Shown here: positions 11,401-20,990 of the stretch, one piece after another | Layout of the letters: the number at the start of each line of letters is the position of its first letter | Position numbering within the stretch: position 1 is the stretch's first letter | From: Chinchilla lanigera | Lineage: Eukaryota; Chordata; Mammalia; Rodentia; Chinchillidae | Length of the DNA: 64,000 nt | Direction of reading: 5' to 3' | Assembly (NCBI RefSeq): GCF_000276665.1 | Contig: NW_004955464.1 | Span: forward strand, 13,879,462-13,943,461 | Program-made: the position numbers and the translations under genes | The notes under the pieces: model-generated | What the model was told of the DNA's origin: nothing | Seen by the model: the letters and a program-made list of their open reading frames with translations, nothing else | Database searches by the model: none

Positions 11401-12470
11401 AAGCGCATGTGCACACGTGCATGTACACTTGCACATGACACATGTACACATATGATCACATGCTTGTGTGGGAGAGAGATAGGCTTAGAGCTGGGTGACA
11501 TGAAGTAAGATTCTGCCTTGAGTCTTCTACTCACAGGCAGACACTTTCTTTCACTGCTCTGGTTAAGGAGTATTACTAGCCTTCTTAGGGTCCTCGCTGA
11601 GTTCAGTTGGTAATCTTCCTGAGGCATGGTTCTAGCAGAGATAGGGTGAAATACGTTTTATTCTCTCTGAAACCTTTTCCCTACAAACTCGAGAATTTGC
11701 TCTAGCTCATCAGCTCTATCTGTAGCACCTGAGCTGCTGCACAGTCCCTAACCATGTGCAGTCTTTTTTGGTTGTTGTTATCATGAAAAAACTAGAAAGA
11801 TACCCATTTGCTAAATGCCAGTAAAGGTCTTTGTCTTGCACCTGTACTTATAAAGGGTGAGATTTATTGGTCTCTTTGTGTGAGGAGAAAGAGTGGTTCT
11901 GATTATCAGATTGTGCACAAGAGACAAGTGCTTATGTAATCAGCAAACTGTCTTGGTGTCAGAATACGATTGTGTTGGAGATAAACAGTGAAAGAAGAAA
12001 GCGCTGGTTGCTGACATGCTATTGGCACTGAATTTCCAGGTCTGCTTCCTGTAGTTGCTAGTGTTTGTGATGAAGCCAGCTTGTCCCTGGACAAAGCCCT
12101 TGTATGGGTTGGGGGGTCTCAGCACCCACCAGTGTTATCAGTCAGGGTCAAAAGCCCCTCGCCTTGTGGTTTCCGAGTCTGGAGAAGTGGGAGTTAATCT
12201 GTAATCCCTCAGTGAAAGGAGCCACAGAGTACACATTAATTCTTCCTCTCACCTCTCCCGCTTTAAGTGGTTAAGGTCTCTGAGCTCTGTTTAGCCTGTG
12301 AGCCCTGGTTCTCAAGCTTAATAATACTTGGCTTTACTGTAGACTTGCATTATGAGGATGTGAAAGCTTTTAAAAAATATATATTAACTGAAGCAGGAAG
12401 GGCCTTAAACTGTAGCATGAAGGGTTTAAGTTAGGCCTAACGGAATTTCCCAGTATTAATTTTATAAAAT

Positions 12471-12473
<3 letters not shown>

Positions 12474-12553
<80 letters not shown>
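12474..12553. repeat. Compound (CT)n(CA)n microsatellite
   Basis: About 47 bp of CT directly joined to about 33 bp of CA at 12520. On the ERI3 transcript strand it forms an 80-nt pyrimidine-rich/CA-rich tract, the kind of sequence that PTB and hnRNP L bind. That role is only possible, not shown. Confidence 0.95.
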
Positions 12554-12554
<1 letters not shown>

Positions 12555-13859
12555 CTTCTTATATACGTCTTGTAGGTTCCAAGTGTCAGATAAAGGTACT
12601 AACTTTCTTAATTTTACCCCCTGTTCATCTAGTGTCTTGGCATTGCTGTTAAGAGGCATTTCATTTTTGGAGGGATGAGTATTGTAGGACTTTCCCCGGT
12701 AAGGCTGTGTCTAGTTGAACCAGTGTTTAAGCCCCTGTCTCAGGGTTGAGCACCTTTTGGCACTCAGCTGTGAGCCAGGCCTGTTTTCTGGGAAGCATGG
12801 ATAGAGCAGGGGTTGACCTAGCCAGGTTCCTCCCGGGATGATGATGCTAGATTACTGAGCCTGCGAGTGGAGTTTGTGAAAGCCCTGGATGACAGTGTCC
12901 TAGGGTGGGACGACGTGGGGCTGGTCTGTAGTTGAGAGTCCTGCAGCAGGACATCTGAGAGGCCCACAGTTTTCCTTTATGGTGTAGTGAGTTTCCTATC
13001 CCTCATCTGTAGTTTTCCTGGGGACTGGGGAGGTGCTTGTGGTACTGATCTAAGCTCTCTCTCCAAGGAAATAGGGCTCTTAGCAGTGGTGCCATTGGCT
13101 CCCTGTGTGAGTGAGACTTTCTTGAAGCCCTTCAGGGTGCACCTCATCTGAGTTACTCTTGGAAGGAACTGAAAGTAGTAGACCTCACCTTGCCCCAGGA
13201 AAATCAGACTAGACACAAGACTGACATTTAGACTCTGGATTTGCTAAGAAGTAAGAGTGGCTGTGGGCCTTCTTTTCCACAGTAGTTCTGACTCTAAGCC
13301 CTGGTCTTCCAAGTCCTGGAAGCAGAAGAGAAGCTGGGCCAAAATGGACAGTGGTGGTGCCTTGGTGTCTGTGCATAATTTGAGCGCCAGACCTGGCCTT
13401 GGGAATGAGCCTAGTCCTTACTCTCCTTGGCCCCCACATGCCTGAGGCAAACAGCATCCGCCTGCCTGCTCAGTGTGTGGTTCTGGAAGGAGGACAGGCC
13501 CTGGGCACTAGCTGGGGAGGGTGTGAGGGGAGGCTGCCAAGAACACAAATTCTGTGAAGACAGGATTTTGATATTTTTTTTTTAGCTGCCAGATCCCTGG
13601 TTCCTAGAAGAGGATCTCGCACACAATAGGCTGTCTGAGAATAGTTGTTGACTACGTAAAAGGAGGAATCTTCTGTGCTCCAACATTAAATCTGCCGACA
13701 CAGGGCGTTTGCCCAGCACTGCCCCACTCCAGCCCTCAGCGTACCAGCCTTTTCTTCTCCTCGACTCAGGCCCTCCCTCTGCTGGGCAGTTCTTTGGTCT
13801 CCCAAGCAAGGAAAGGGTGTGGAGGTGCCAGCCGGGTGGGCATGCTGTGGGTTAAAGCT

Positions 13860-14260
13860 TTGTGAAACAACAGTGTAGTTAATCTTTCTAATTTATTTTC
13901 CTTTTAGACCATGGGAAGTCTGTAGGCAGCAGCTGTTACCCAATTAAAATACAGATTAATATAAAAACAGTTTCTGGAATATAAAATAGAGTGGCTGTGT
14001 CCTTACACTTCCTTAAAATACCACCTAATAATGACTTGATGAACTACAGAAACCCACCTAGAGGAACTCAGCGTTTTTAAAATGAAAATTTCTTCCCTAA
14101 AAGGTGTGTATTACCATTCCATGTAAGTCACTATGAGAAAATAACCTTCCCTCTTAGAGCTGGCGGTTTCTGTGAGTTGGGTGTTTGGTATTCATTAAAT
14201 GTAATTATAGTTTAATTAGAGTTTTAAACCCCTTCCTCTCTACTTAAAAAAAAAAAGTTG
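13860..14260. other. AT-rich unique block, candidate regulatory element
   Basis: Repeat-free stretch with several homeodomain-like cores: 'tagttaatctttctaattt', 'acccaattaaaatacagatt', 'cattaaatgtaattatag', 'tttaattagag'. Located 0.8-1.2 kb upstream of the 15077 exon. The texture resembles conserved intronic enhancers; conservation cannot be assessed here. Confidence 0.38.
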
Positions 14261-15076
14261 TTTCCAAGCAAGTCTGAGATACTACTCTTTGTGGAAGTAG
14301 GGCCTGTTGGGCATGGTGATTTCTAGTGGGTGTCTGAGACATAGGGGCCTCGTGCCTCAGATCCTTGCAGTCAGTCTGTCCCTAGTCTGTGCTGGAGGGG
14401 TATTATTACTTAAAAATAAAACAAAAAAGCAAAACAAGTTTACTTAGACCTAGGTCTGACCTAGGCAGAGTGTAGGCCTGTGAGTCAGAGTCTCTAGGCC
14501 AGATTTGGCACATCAGACGTTTTCATCTTAGTTTCTCCATTGGCTAGAGGTGACTTTTTTCTGCTTGGCTATGTGGCATTGAGGCAAGGTGTGCAGAGTG
14601 AAGGGTAGATGCCCACAAGCTTCGCTGGTGTGATGGAGAGTGTGGTGGGGAAAGTGCTGGACATCGAGGCCCAGGGGTGGGGGGACTTGAAACCAAGTGG
14701 CCCTTTACTACCTTAACACTCCCCAAGTTTTGCAGGAACTTCTGTGAGGCCTGGAGGTGGAATCTGTGGGAAGCTATTGAGCCTGTTGAATACAGAGGAT
14801 ATATAATTTTTTTTTTTCTCAAAATGAAAGCTAAAACAGGTTTGAGACATACCCCAAGGTCGGTGTGTGTATGTGTACCCATATCTCAGGTCCGGCTTTT
14901 GTGGGGGAGCTCACATTGGTGTTCTGGGGCGCCTAGTTGGGTTCTGAGCCTGAAGCAGTGCCAGGCCAGAGCCCTTTACACTTGCAGGAGAAAAAGAGAA
15001 AGGAAAGGAGCCAGTCCAGCTTTTGAGTCCCTGCATCCTGGTTTTCCACCCAAAGCCTGTTTCTCTTTCTTCTCAG

Positions 15077-15136
15077 CTCACTGGGATTATTCAAGCCATG
15101 GTGGATGGTCAGCCAAGCCTGCAGCAAGTGCTAGAG
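15077..15136 (+). CDS. ERI3: ERI3 internal coding exon (20 codons)
   Basis: Translates exactly to LTGIIQAMVDGQPSLQQVLE, the helix after the 'FCTE' segment in ERI-type DEDDh exonucleases; the 'LTGI' completes the 'LTxFCTxLTGI' signature begun in the previous exon. The acceptor 'tctttcttctcag' is a strong pyrimidine tract and the donor is GAG|GTAGGT. Phase is 0-0 and the length only 60 nt, so skipping it would delete 20 residues in frame. The intron just after it (15137-15310) is AT-rich and repeat-free. No disabling change is seen. Confidence 0.97.
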
Positions 15137-16099
15137 GTAGGTTGAATAACCTTTAATTCCTGACCTCTGACCCTTTCCTGCCGCCTTTCTCTCCCTCCCC
15201 TCTTGAGAATGTAGCTGTGTAATTTGACTATGATTATGGCTTGATTAGAATAACATTTGCTGTCACATCACTGACATGCTGTTGAGAGTATTGAACCATT
15301 GATCTGTCGTCTCCAGCTGTTCCTGTCAGGGTTACTGACAAGATGTCCGAGTGCTGCCAGGAACCAGGAAGGGGGCCCCCACCTTGCCTGGCCTCTGGCC
15401 CTGTGTTGCCAGCCCTTGGGCAGCCTGTGCTGGGTGGGCTGGGGCTAGGGGAGCTGAGCTGTGTTGTGGGACTAGCCCTGGGGACTGGAGGTGTTTTTGT
15501 TTAGCTTTAGTGTTGGCTTCTTGTGGCATGTGAGCACTTCATTAACTCACCCAGAACTCCCCATCGATGGCTTTTGTTTGCTGTCAGCTCCTCTAGGAAC
15601 TGTGGCGGCCCCACTGCAGCTTGCCACTGGATGCATTGTGCCTGTCGGGTGCAGAGGCTGCACTGGGTAATGATTCTTAATCAGAATAATTACAACAGTT
15701 GCCTATGTGAAGGAAATCAAATTAAAGACTTTAGAACCCTTGGCAGAGACCACACTTCTAGGATGTTCTCCTCTGAGAGCTGGAAAAGGTTAAGACTCTG
15801 CTTCTTGTGCTCTAGCCTGAGGGAGCAAGGAAAAGCAGTGTTTGGCCTCAGCCTATCTCCCACCTCCTCTGGCCTGGGGGTTTTGAGAGTGGGGAGAAGG
15901 TCCGCCCATAGTCCTCTGTAGACTGGAGAAGGAAAAAGGCCTGGGTGTCTCATTAGGTGCTTTATTTATTTTTAAGACCAATAAACCCAAAGCCCAGACC
16001 TTATCAGTGCACAGGAAGAAGCAAGTATGTATCTAAAGAAATAGCAGGGGAGGTAGCAGCCTCAAGCAGATAAGTAGTAGTAGGCAGAAGGGCCCAGAT

Positions 16100-16293
16100 T
16101 TCTCTCTCTCTCTCCCTCTCTCCCTCTCTCCCTCTCTCCCTCTCTCCCTCTCTCNNNNNNNNNNNNNNNNNNNNNNNNNNNNNNNNNNNNNNNNNNNNNN
16201 NNNNNNNNNNNNNNNNNNNNNNNNNNNNNNNNNNNNNNNNNNNNNNNNNNNNNNNNNNNNNNNNNNNNNNNNNNNNNNNNNNNNNNNNNNNNN

Positions 16294-16328
<35 letters not shown>

Positions 16329-16330
16329 TC
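16100..16330. repeat. CT-rich microsatellite interrupted by an assembly gap
   Basis: Left flank is a (CTCTCTCC)n-like array at 16100-16154 and right flank a CT run at 16294-16330, with N at 16155-16293 (139 bases) between them. The gap lies inside the array, so the assembler failed on a long simple repeat and the true length is unknown. Open reading frames across this stretch contain unknown residues and are meaningless. Confidence 0.95.
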
Positions 16331-17020
16331 GCCAAGACTCCTTTCCCATGGGTGGGAGACGTGCAGACAGAATTTCCTGGGACCCTTCAGAAGGCTCGGT
16401 ACCTAACCAGGTCCTCACAGCCCCACTGACCCTGATTTTGAAGGGAGATCCTTGGCTGTGACTGAAGGAGTTCCTCAGTGTGGGCTTCTCCCTTAAGACC
16501 AGATTCAAGGAGCAACAGGGGCCCTTCTCTGTGTCTGGGCTAGCTGTGTCCCCAGCTAGGGCCTAGTCCCTGTGGCTGGACTGTTGAGGTAATGTGTGTT
16601 TTCTCTGTGCCCTGGTTGAGGAAACGATGTGGACTGCAGGAGACAGCCTGCTGCTAATCCCAGGCCAGCCGTGGAGCAAGATGCTGCTCAGAGGATTCTG
16701 AGTCTTCCCAGAAAGCTACTTTCTGCACTTCTGCATACTTTCTGGGTTGAAGAGGGAAGATTTGTGGCTTCAGCTCGTCGAAGGGTGTTTCTGGCAAGGA
16801 CAGGAGACCACAGGGGTCCCATTAGCCCCTAGTTGGTTATTGAGCTAAAGAGCTTTCCTTCATTTAATCAGAGAAAGGAAGCAGACAAACCTGATTCCAA
16901 ATGTAGTGTTACTTCCTTGGACAGGCTCATAATAAAGTGCTCACTGTATTTGCTGTATGAGTGCTTCTCCCTGTGAAGGCCTGGTCTTGCTGGGTGTGGC
17001 CTCTCCAGATAGCCCTATTC

Positions 17021-17208
17021 CAGTGGTGATGAACCTATGTCACATGTGTTGTTTTTCTTTTAAGATAAAAGATGTTAATGTAGGAGTTATTTTTTCTAAA
17101 CCAAAACCTCAGTATTCATGTTTATTTGCAGTGTTGTCCCTTTGTGATAAATAAGTGGGTTCTGGGTTGCAGTTTGGGCACTTGTCTCTAAAATGTTGGC
17201 CATCACTG
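17021..17208 (+). mobile_element. hAT-like non-autonomous DNA transposon remnant
   Basis: The 188-bp stretch begins 'cagtggtgatgaacctatgt' and ends 'aatgttggccatcactg'. The reverse complement of the end begins 'cagtgatggccaacatt', giving imperfect terminal inverted repeats of the hAT type (CAG...CTG ends). The interior has 'gtgataaataagtgggttc' and 'ttgcagtttgggcacttg', which resemble, from memory, vertebrate hAT elements with CAGTGGTGGCGAACC-type ends. It has no coding capacity. A clean 8-bp target duplication is not seen (flanks 'ccctattc' and 'tctgacct'). Orientation is arbitrary. Confidence 0.55.
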
Positions 17209-18157
17209 TCTGACCTATTTTGTCCTGCTATCTTTTTCCACTCTGTAACAGAGTTGGGGCATGGGGGAACTCTCTTGCATATGGGGCACTTATTTTGCTG
17301 AGCTGCACCAAAGCTGTGCCGATTTAGGGATCTCCGTGTTCACCTTACCTCTTCCCATGTGTAGAATCAGCTTTACTTTCTTCAGGCAACCCTGGGAAAG
17401 GTGTGTCTGTGTGTCTGCATGTGCATGTGTACAGGGGCTGAGCTGAAGTGACAGGGGTGGCAGGCTGGCAGTGGAAGGCTCAGACCCAGTGCTGGGAGAT
17501 TCTTGAGCCGAAGATGATTCTCTGGCATACAGACTGTGAAGAAAGTTTAGAGACTGTGTGCTCTGCCCAGTATAGTGCTAGGGAGTAACTCTGACATTTT
17601 GGAGTTAGACTGCTGGAGCCCTGAATGAGATAGGCTTCTTGGCTTTACTCAGGGACTGCTGTGGCATCTCAGAGGTGTCTGGGGAGCTAGCCTACGCCTG
17701 CTAGAAGTAATTTTACTTAAAGATACCCATGGACTCTGTTACCCACTGAGCACACAGGCCCTTTGCAGTCTGCCTTAACTGGTCCCCAGCCTCACTGCCT
17801 GTTCCTGTTTTCTATGCTGAAGACTTTTCTTACACTCAACTTTTACCCATTCGTGTTCTGTCAGTGAGCAGGCGAATAGGCATGTGCTGGGTTAGGGATT
17901 AAGGCAGTGAATGAGGAAGAGCCTCTGCATTTATGCTTGTAGTCTTATAGGGAAAGCAGACATTAAACAGATAATTCCTTCTCAAATACAGAATTATTGT
18001 GCGTACAACTTTGCTTCTACCCGTAGTAGCTCTTCCTCGTCTTGGTCCTGTAACACTCTGGTCACTTATCCATCGTTCCGTCTATTACTGTTTTATGATG
18101 GTCTACCTTTCTCCCATTCTCAGCCTACTGTCTGTTTGTGGTAGGCACTTAACACAT

Positions 18158-18355
18158 TATCACATTTAATTTTCAGAACAACTCTGTAAGGTGAGTCATC
18201 CTACCCTGTTTTATAGATGAAGGAAAGAGGTTCAGAGGGGTTAAATGACTTTTAAATGACTTCCTATCTGTGACACAGCCAGGATGTGGAGGAGCTAAGG
18301 GTTGGAACCCAGGTGTGTCTGATTTTCAATCCTGCATTTTTAACTATAATGTGAT
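18158..18355 (-). repeat. Antisense MIR SINE
   Basis: Reverse-complement MIR: 'acaactctgtaaggtgagt', 'tttatagatgaaggaaag', 'ggttcagaggggttaaatg', 'tgacacagccaggatgtgg', 'ggttggaacccaggtgtg'. Within it the phrase 'aaatgacttttaaatgactt' is a short local duplication. Confidence 0.85.
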
Positions 18356-18637
18356 AGAGCCTTAAAAAGTAATCTTCCTGCATAAGTAGAAGCTGTGGTG
18401 TGATCTGCCACACTCCTTCCCCATGCCTGAGATCATCTGAAAAATAGACAGTGCTTCATAAATTCTTTATGATAATTCTCTTGTTATAAACTGATTTTAG
18501 TATTTGTACTTCCCAGTATGGGTGCAAATAAAACTGGTCAGAGGGATGAAGGGAAAGAAAGACATCAAGTGTGTTTAGCAGCAGTTTTTTTTTCTCTGCA
18601 TAGGAATTACACTTAGCCTCCAAAATATTCGCTGAGA

Positions 18638-18795
18638 GCCGGGCATGGTGGCGCACGCCTGTAATCCCAGCACTCTGGAGGCTGAGGCAGGAGGATCTTT
18701 GGGAGTTTGAGACCAGCCTGGGCTACAAAGTGAGCTCAAGGGCAGTCTAACTGCATAGTGAGGCCCTGTCTCAAAAAGACAAAAAAAAAAAAAAG
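18638..18795 (+). repeat. B1 SINE, sense
   Basis: Starts 'gagccgggcatggtggcgc', continues 'ctgtaatcccagcactctgg', 'gaggctgaggcaggaggatc', 'gagaccagcctgggctac', and ends with 'gccctgtctcaaaaagac' and an A tail. Little diverged and retains several CpGs. Confidence 0.93.
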
Positions 18796-19462
18796 CAAAC
18801 TGTTCGGTTGAATTTGACTCCTCAGCCAGAAAATGGGAAATACAGAGCTGGGGGCCAGTTTATGAGCTCTTCACAGCTGCAGCAGGAGGTGCTATCCAGA
18901 TGCCAGGATGGGGCTCTAGCCTGGCCAAAGGTTGCTCCTCTGACAGTGAAAATTTCCTCACCTTTATTTGAATAACCAAGTTCATAAACTTGATTAATGG
19001 ACATTGGTAAAAGGGTATAATGAATAAATGAATGAACAAAGCTGTTGGTTGGAGTCTGTGCTTGGGGCCTCCTTCCTGCCTGTTCTCATGGTCCAGAGCA
19101 GCCTGTCTGTGCTAGGCTGTGCCTTTGTCTGACTACCAGTGAGGTAGAGGAGCAACCAGAAGAGCAAGGGGTGCAGATTGAGCTGCTGGGATCTGGGGCA
19201 GGCTGCTAGACAGTGAGGGTGGAGGGTTCCCCTCTTCCACACCCTTGGGCTGTGGCATTTTCCTGAAGGGATCATCCTCCAAGTGCCTCCATAGTTCTGA
19301 ACCAAGGCTGGGATCCCACTGCAGAGCTATGGTCTGGATAAGATCACAATGTTCTCCTGCTCTGATTACAAGAGGCTTATCAGCGTTTCACTGTTGTGGC
19401 TTTTCATGGGCTCAGGGAAAAAAAAAAGAAGAAAATCTCATCTGTTTTTGTGTACTTTTCAG

Positions 19463-19554
19463 AGGGTCGATGAGTGGATGGCAAAGGAAGGCCTCTTAGA
19501 TCCAAACGTCAAGTCAATTTTTGTCACCTGTGGAGACTGGGACTTAAAAGTCAT
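19463..19554 (+). CDS. ERI3: ERI3 internal coding exon with the second catalytic Asp motif
   Basis: Translates to RVDEWMAKEGLL... through ...FVTCGDWDLKV plus the first two bases (AT) of a Met codon. The 'GDWD' segment aligns with the ExoII motif of DEDDh exonucleases; by analogy with ERI1, the Asp after the Trp (codon 19541-19543) is a metal-binding catalytic residue, and it is intact. 'RVDEWM' begins the preceding helix. The acceptor is 'tgtacttttcag' with AG at 19461-19462; the donor is AT|GTGAGT. Phase is 0-2 and the length 92 nt, so skipping this exon would shift the frame and remove the active site. The phase fits the exon at 45032. Confidence 0.97.
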
Positions 19555-19769
19555 GTGAGTATGAGAGGGGCTCTTTTGCTCTGGAGCTTGGAATCTGCGG
19601 GACCGGAACTTCCCTTTTGGGGGTATAAATGTTCAAGTCTACAGGGCATCTGGGGCAAGGGTTCCTAGGGTTTGGGGGCTTCCAGGACCAGAGCAAGGCT
19701 GGGAGGGAGCCTGCCTTCTGCTTCTGTGGAGCAAAGGTAGGCACAAATCAAGGGCCTTTCCTGGGCTGC

Positions 19770-19885
19770 TTTTTTTTTTTCTTTTTGAGACAGGGTCTCA
19801 CTCTAGTGCAGGCTGGCCTTGAACTTGTGGTGATCCTCCTGCATCAGCCTCCCAAGTGCTACAGGGGTACACTACCATGCCCAGT
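19770..19885 (-). repeat. Antisense B1 SINE
   Basis: T-rich tail, then 'gagacagggtctcactcta', 'gcaggctggccttgaacttg', 'cagcctcccaagtgctaca', 'ctaccatgcccag'. Slightly deleted compared with the full B1. Confidence 0.9.
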
Positions 19886-20313
19886 CTGGACTGCTCTTGT
19901 TGGGGCCTTCCTGCTTCTGCCTTGTCTTGTTGCTCACAGCAGCCCTTCTGATTGCTGGGATGCATGTTATTTTCCTAGAAAGAAGGCCTTGAAAGAGGGT
20001 CTTAAAATTTTTAACCATGTACATTGTGTTTACTATTCTAAATGCTCTAGGAATAGTGAGACATTTAGCAGTCTTATAAGTAGGTATTATTTTTATTTCT
20101 GTTTTATTTTTTAGACTGAAATTTGCAACGTTTATTTTTACTTCAAAATACGTTTGGGGTTTTTTAAATTTAATGTGTTTTAATAGCAAATTTAAAGGAA
20201 CAGCACAGAAGACAGACATTAAAAACAGCTTGCATGTAGAACAGTGGAGGTAGAAAAGTGCAGTGAATGGATACGAACACTTTAGTTGCTGTCAGTAAGA
20301 AATTTACTCTTTT

Positions 20314-20400
20314 GTGTTTGACTCAGCAGCGCATATACTAAAATTGGAGTGATACAGAGACTAGCATAGCCCCAGAGCAATAAGGACATGCAAAATTCTG
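20314..20400 (+). pseudogene. U6 snRNA processed pseudogene
   Basis: Very similar to U6 spliceosomal RNA along most of its length: 'ctcagcagcgcatatacta', 'aaattggagtgatacagaga', 'ctagcatagccccagagcaa', 'ggacatgcaaaattctg'. Differences include a change in the 5' stem-loop start, an altered 'AGAGA(AG)AT' region where 'gatt' is reduced to 'ct', and loss of the last bases before the T-rich stretch. The ACAGAGA motif itself is intact. No proximal sequence element or TATA box is evident at the expected distance upstream. This fits a dispersed retroposed U6 copy, not an active gene. Its 3' end abuts an antisense ID. Confidence 0.85.
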
Positions 20401-20401
20401 C

Positions 20402-20493
20402 TCTTTTTTTTTTTTTTTTGGTACTGGGAATCGAACTCAGGACATTGCACCTGCCAGGCAGGCGCTTGTGCTGCTGAGCTCTATCCCAGGTCC
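20402..20493 (-). repeat. Antisense ID SINE next to the U6 pseudogene
   Basis: T-tract (20403-20419), then 'ggtactgggaatcgaactc', 'cctgccaggcaggcgcttg', 'gctgctgagctctatcccag'. It directly follows the U6-like sequence; the poly(T) belongs to the reversed tail of the ID. Confidence 0.85.
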
Positions 20494-20524
20494 AGCTGCT
20501 CATTATTTAAAAAAGCATCAGAGA

Positions 20525-20865
20525 GGCTTTTTGTTATTTGGTTTTAGTGTTACTGGAGAGTGAACCTAGAACCTTCACACTGAGCTACATTCCCTTTATT
20601 ATTTTGCATGAATAATTTTTTTTTTCTTTTTTTAAAGAAATTTTTAAAGAATTGGTTATATACATTAATGAGTTTCATTTTGGCAGATTTGTACATGCAC
20701 ATAACATAGTTTGATCATTTTCACCCCAATCCCTGTTACTCTCCTTGCCTTGCCCTCCCCCTGCTTTCACATTTTTTGGAGGGTTTTAGTGTGTATAATA
20801 CATTTTGCTCATATTCATTCCCCATTACTTCCCCTATGCCCCTCCCCGTCTTATTCCTATTTTAA
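20525..20865 (-). repeat. Old ID-like fragment and L1-like 3' sequence
   Basis: 20535-20600 looks like a diverged antisense ID ('actggagagtgaacctagaa', 'ctgagctacattccc'). 20640-20865 is AT-rich with pyrimidine patches ('accccaatccctgttactc', 'ccattacttcccctatgcc') and resembles reversed 3' ends of rodent L1 copies. The family assignment is weak. Confidence 0.35.
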
Positions 20866-20990
20866 AGCTAGGGAAATTAAGGCATAGAGAGGTTAATTAA
20901 CTTGTCTGAGGACACACAGAGCCAGAATTGAAACCTAGGCAGCCTGGCTTTGGGGCCCTTGCCCTTAACTTTTATGTTGTAGCACTGCCA
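20866..20990 (-). repeat. Antisense MIR SINE
   Basis: 'ctagggaaattaaggcatag', 'agaggttaattaacttgtct', 'aggacacacagagccagaat', 'gaaacctaggcagcctggct' follow the order of a reverse-complement MIR. Confidence 0.8.

Larger units (their letters stand above)
8237..15076 (+). other. ERI3: ERI3 intron, 6.8 kb
   Basis: Bounded by GTAAGG and a strong pyrimidine tract ending in 'cttctcag'. Contents: antisense B1 (9690-9852), L2 (10190-10620), antisense B1 (10721-10834), antisense ID (11081-11213) followed by an old antisense B1, a (TG)19 microsatellite at 11362, a compound (CT)n(CA)n at 12474-12553, and an AT-rich unique block at 13860-14260. I see nothing nameable in 8240-9680, 11460-12470 and 12560-13850. 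Confidence 0.85.
15137..19462 (+). other. ERI3: ERI3 intron, 4.3 kb
   Basis: Bounded by GTAGGT and 'gtacttttcag'. Contents: unique AT-rich sequence to about 15310, a second repeat-free stretch near 15660-15740 ('aatgattcttaatcagaat'), the CT-rich microsatellite with the N gap (16100-16330), the hAT-like remnant (17021-17208), a MIR (18158-18355) and a B1 (18638-18795). The remaining parts show nothing nameable. Confidence 0.85.

Noticed and set aside
11254..11627. Cys/Val or His/Thr repeat open frames near 11.3-11.6 kb
   Set aside because: Produced by translating the TG microsatellite on either strand.
14677..15156. 159-codon open frame overlapping the 15077 exon
   Set aside because: It is in a different frame from the ERI3 exon and has no independent support.
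20314..20400. Functional U6 snRNA gene
   Set aside because: Sequence changes, a missing 3' end and no proximal promoter elements at the expected distance indicate a pseudogene.
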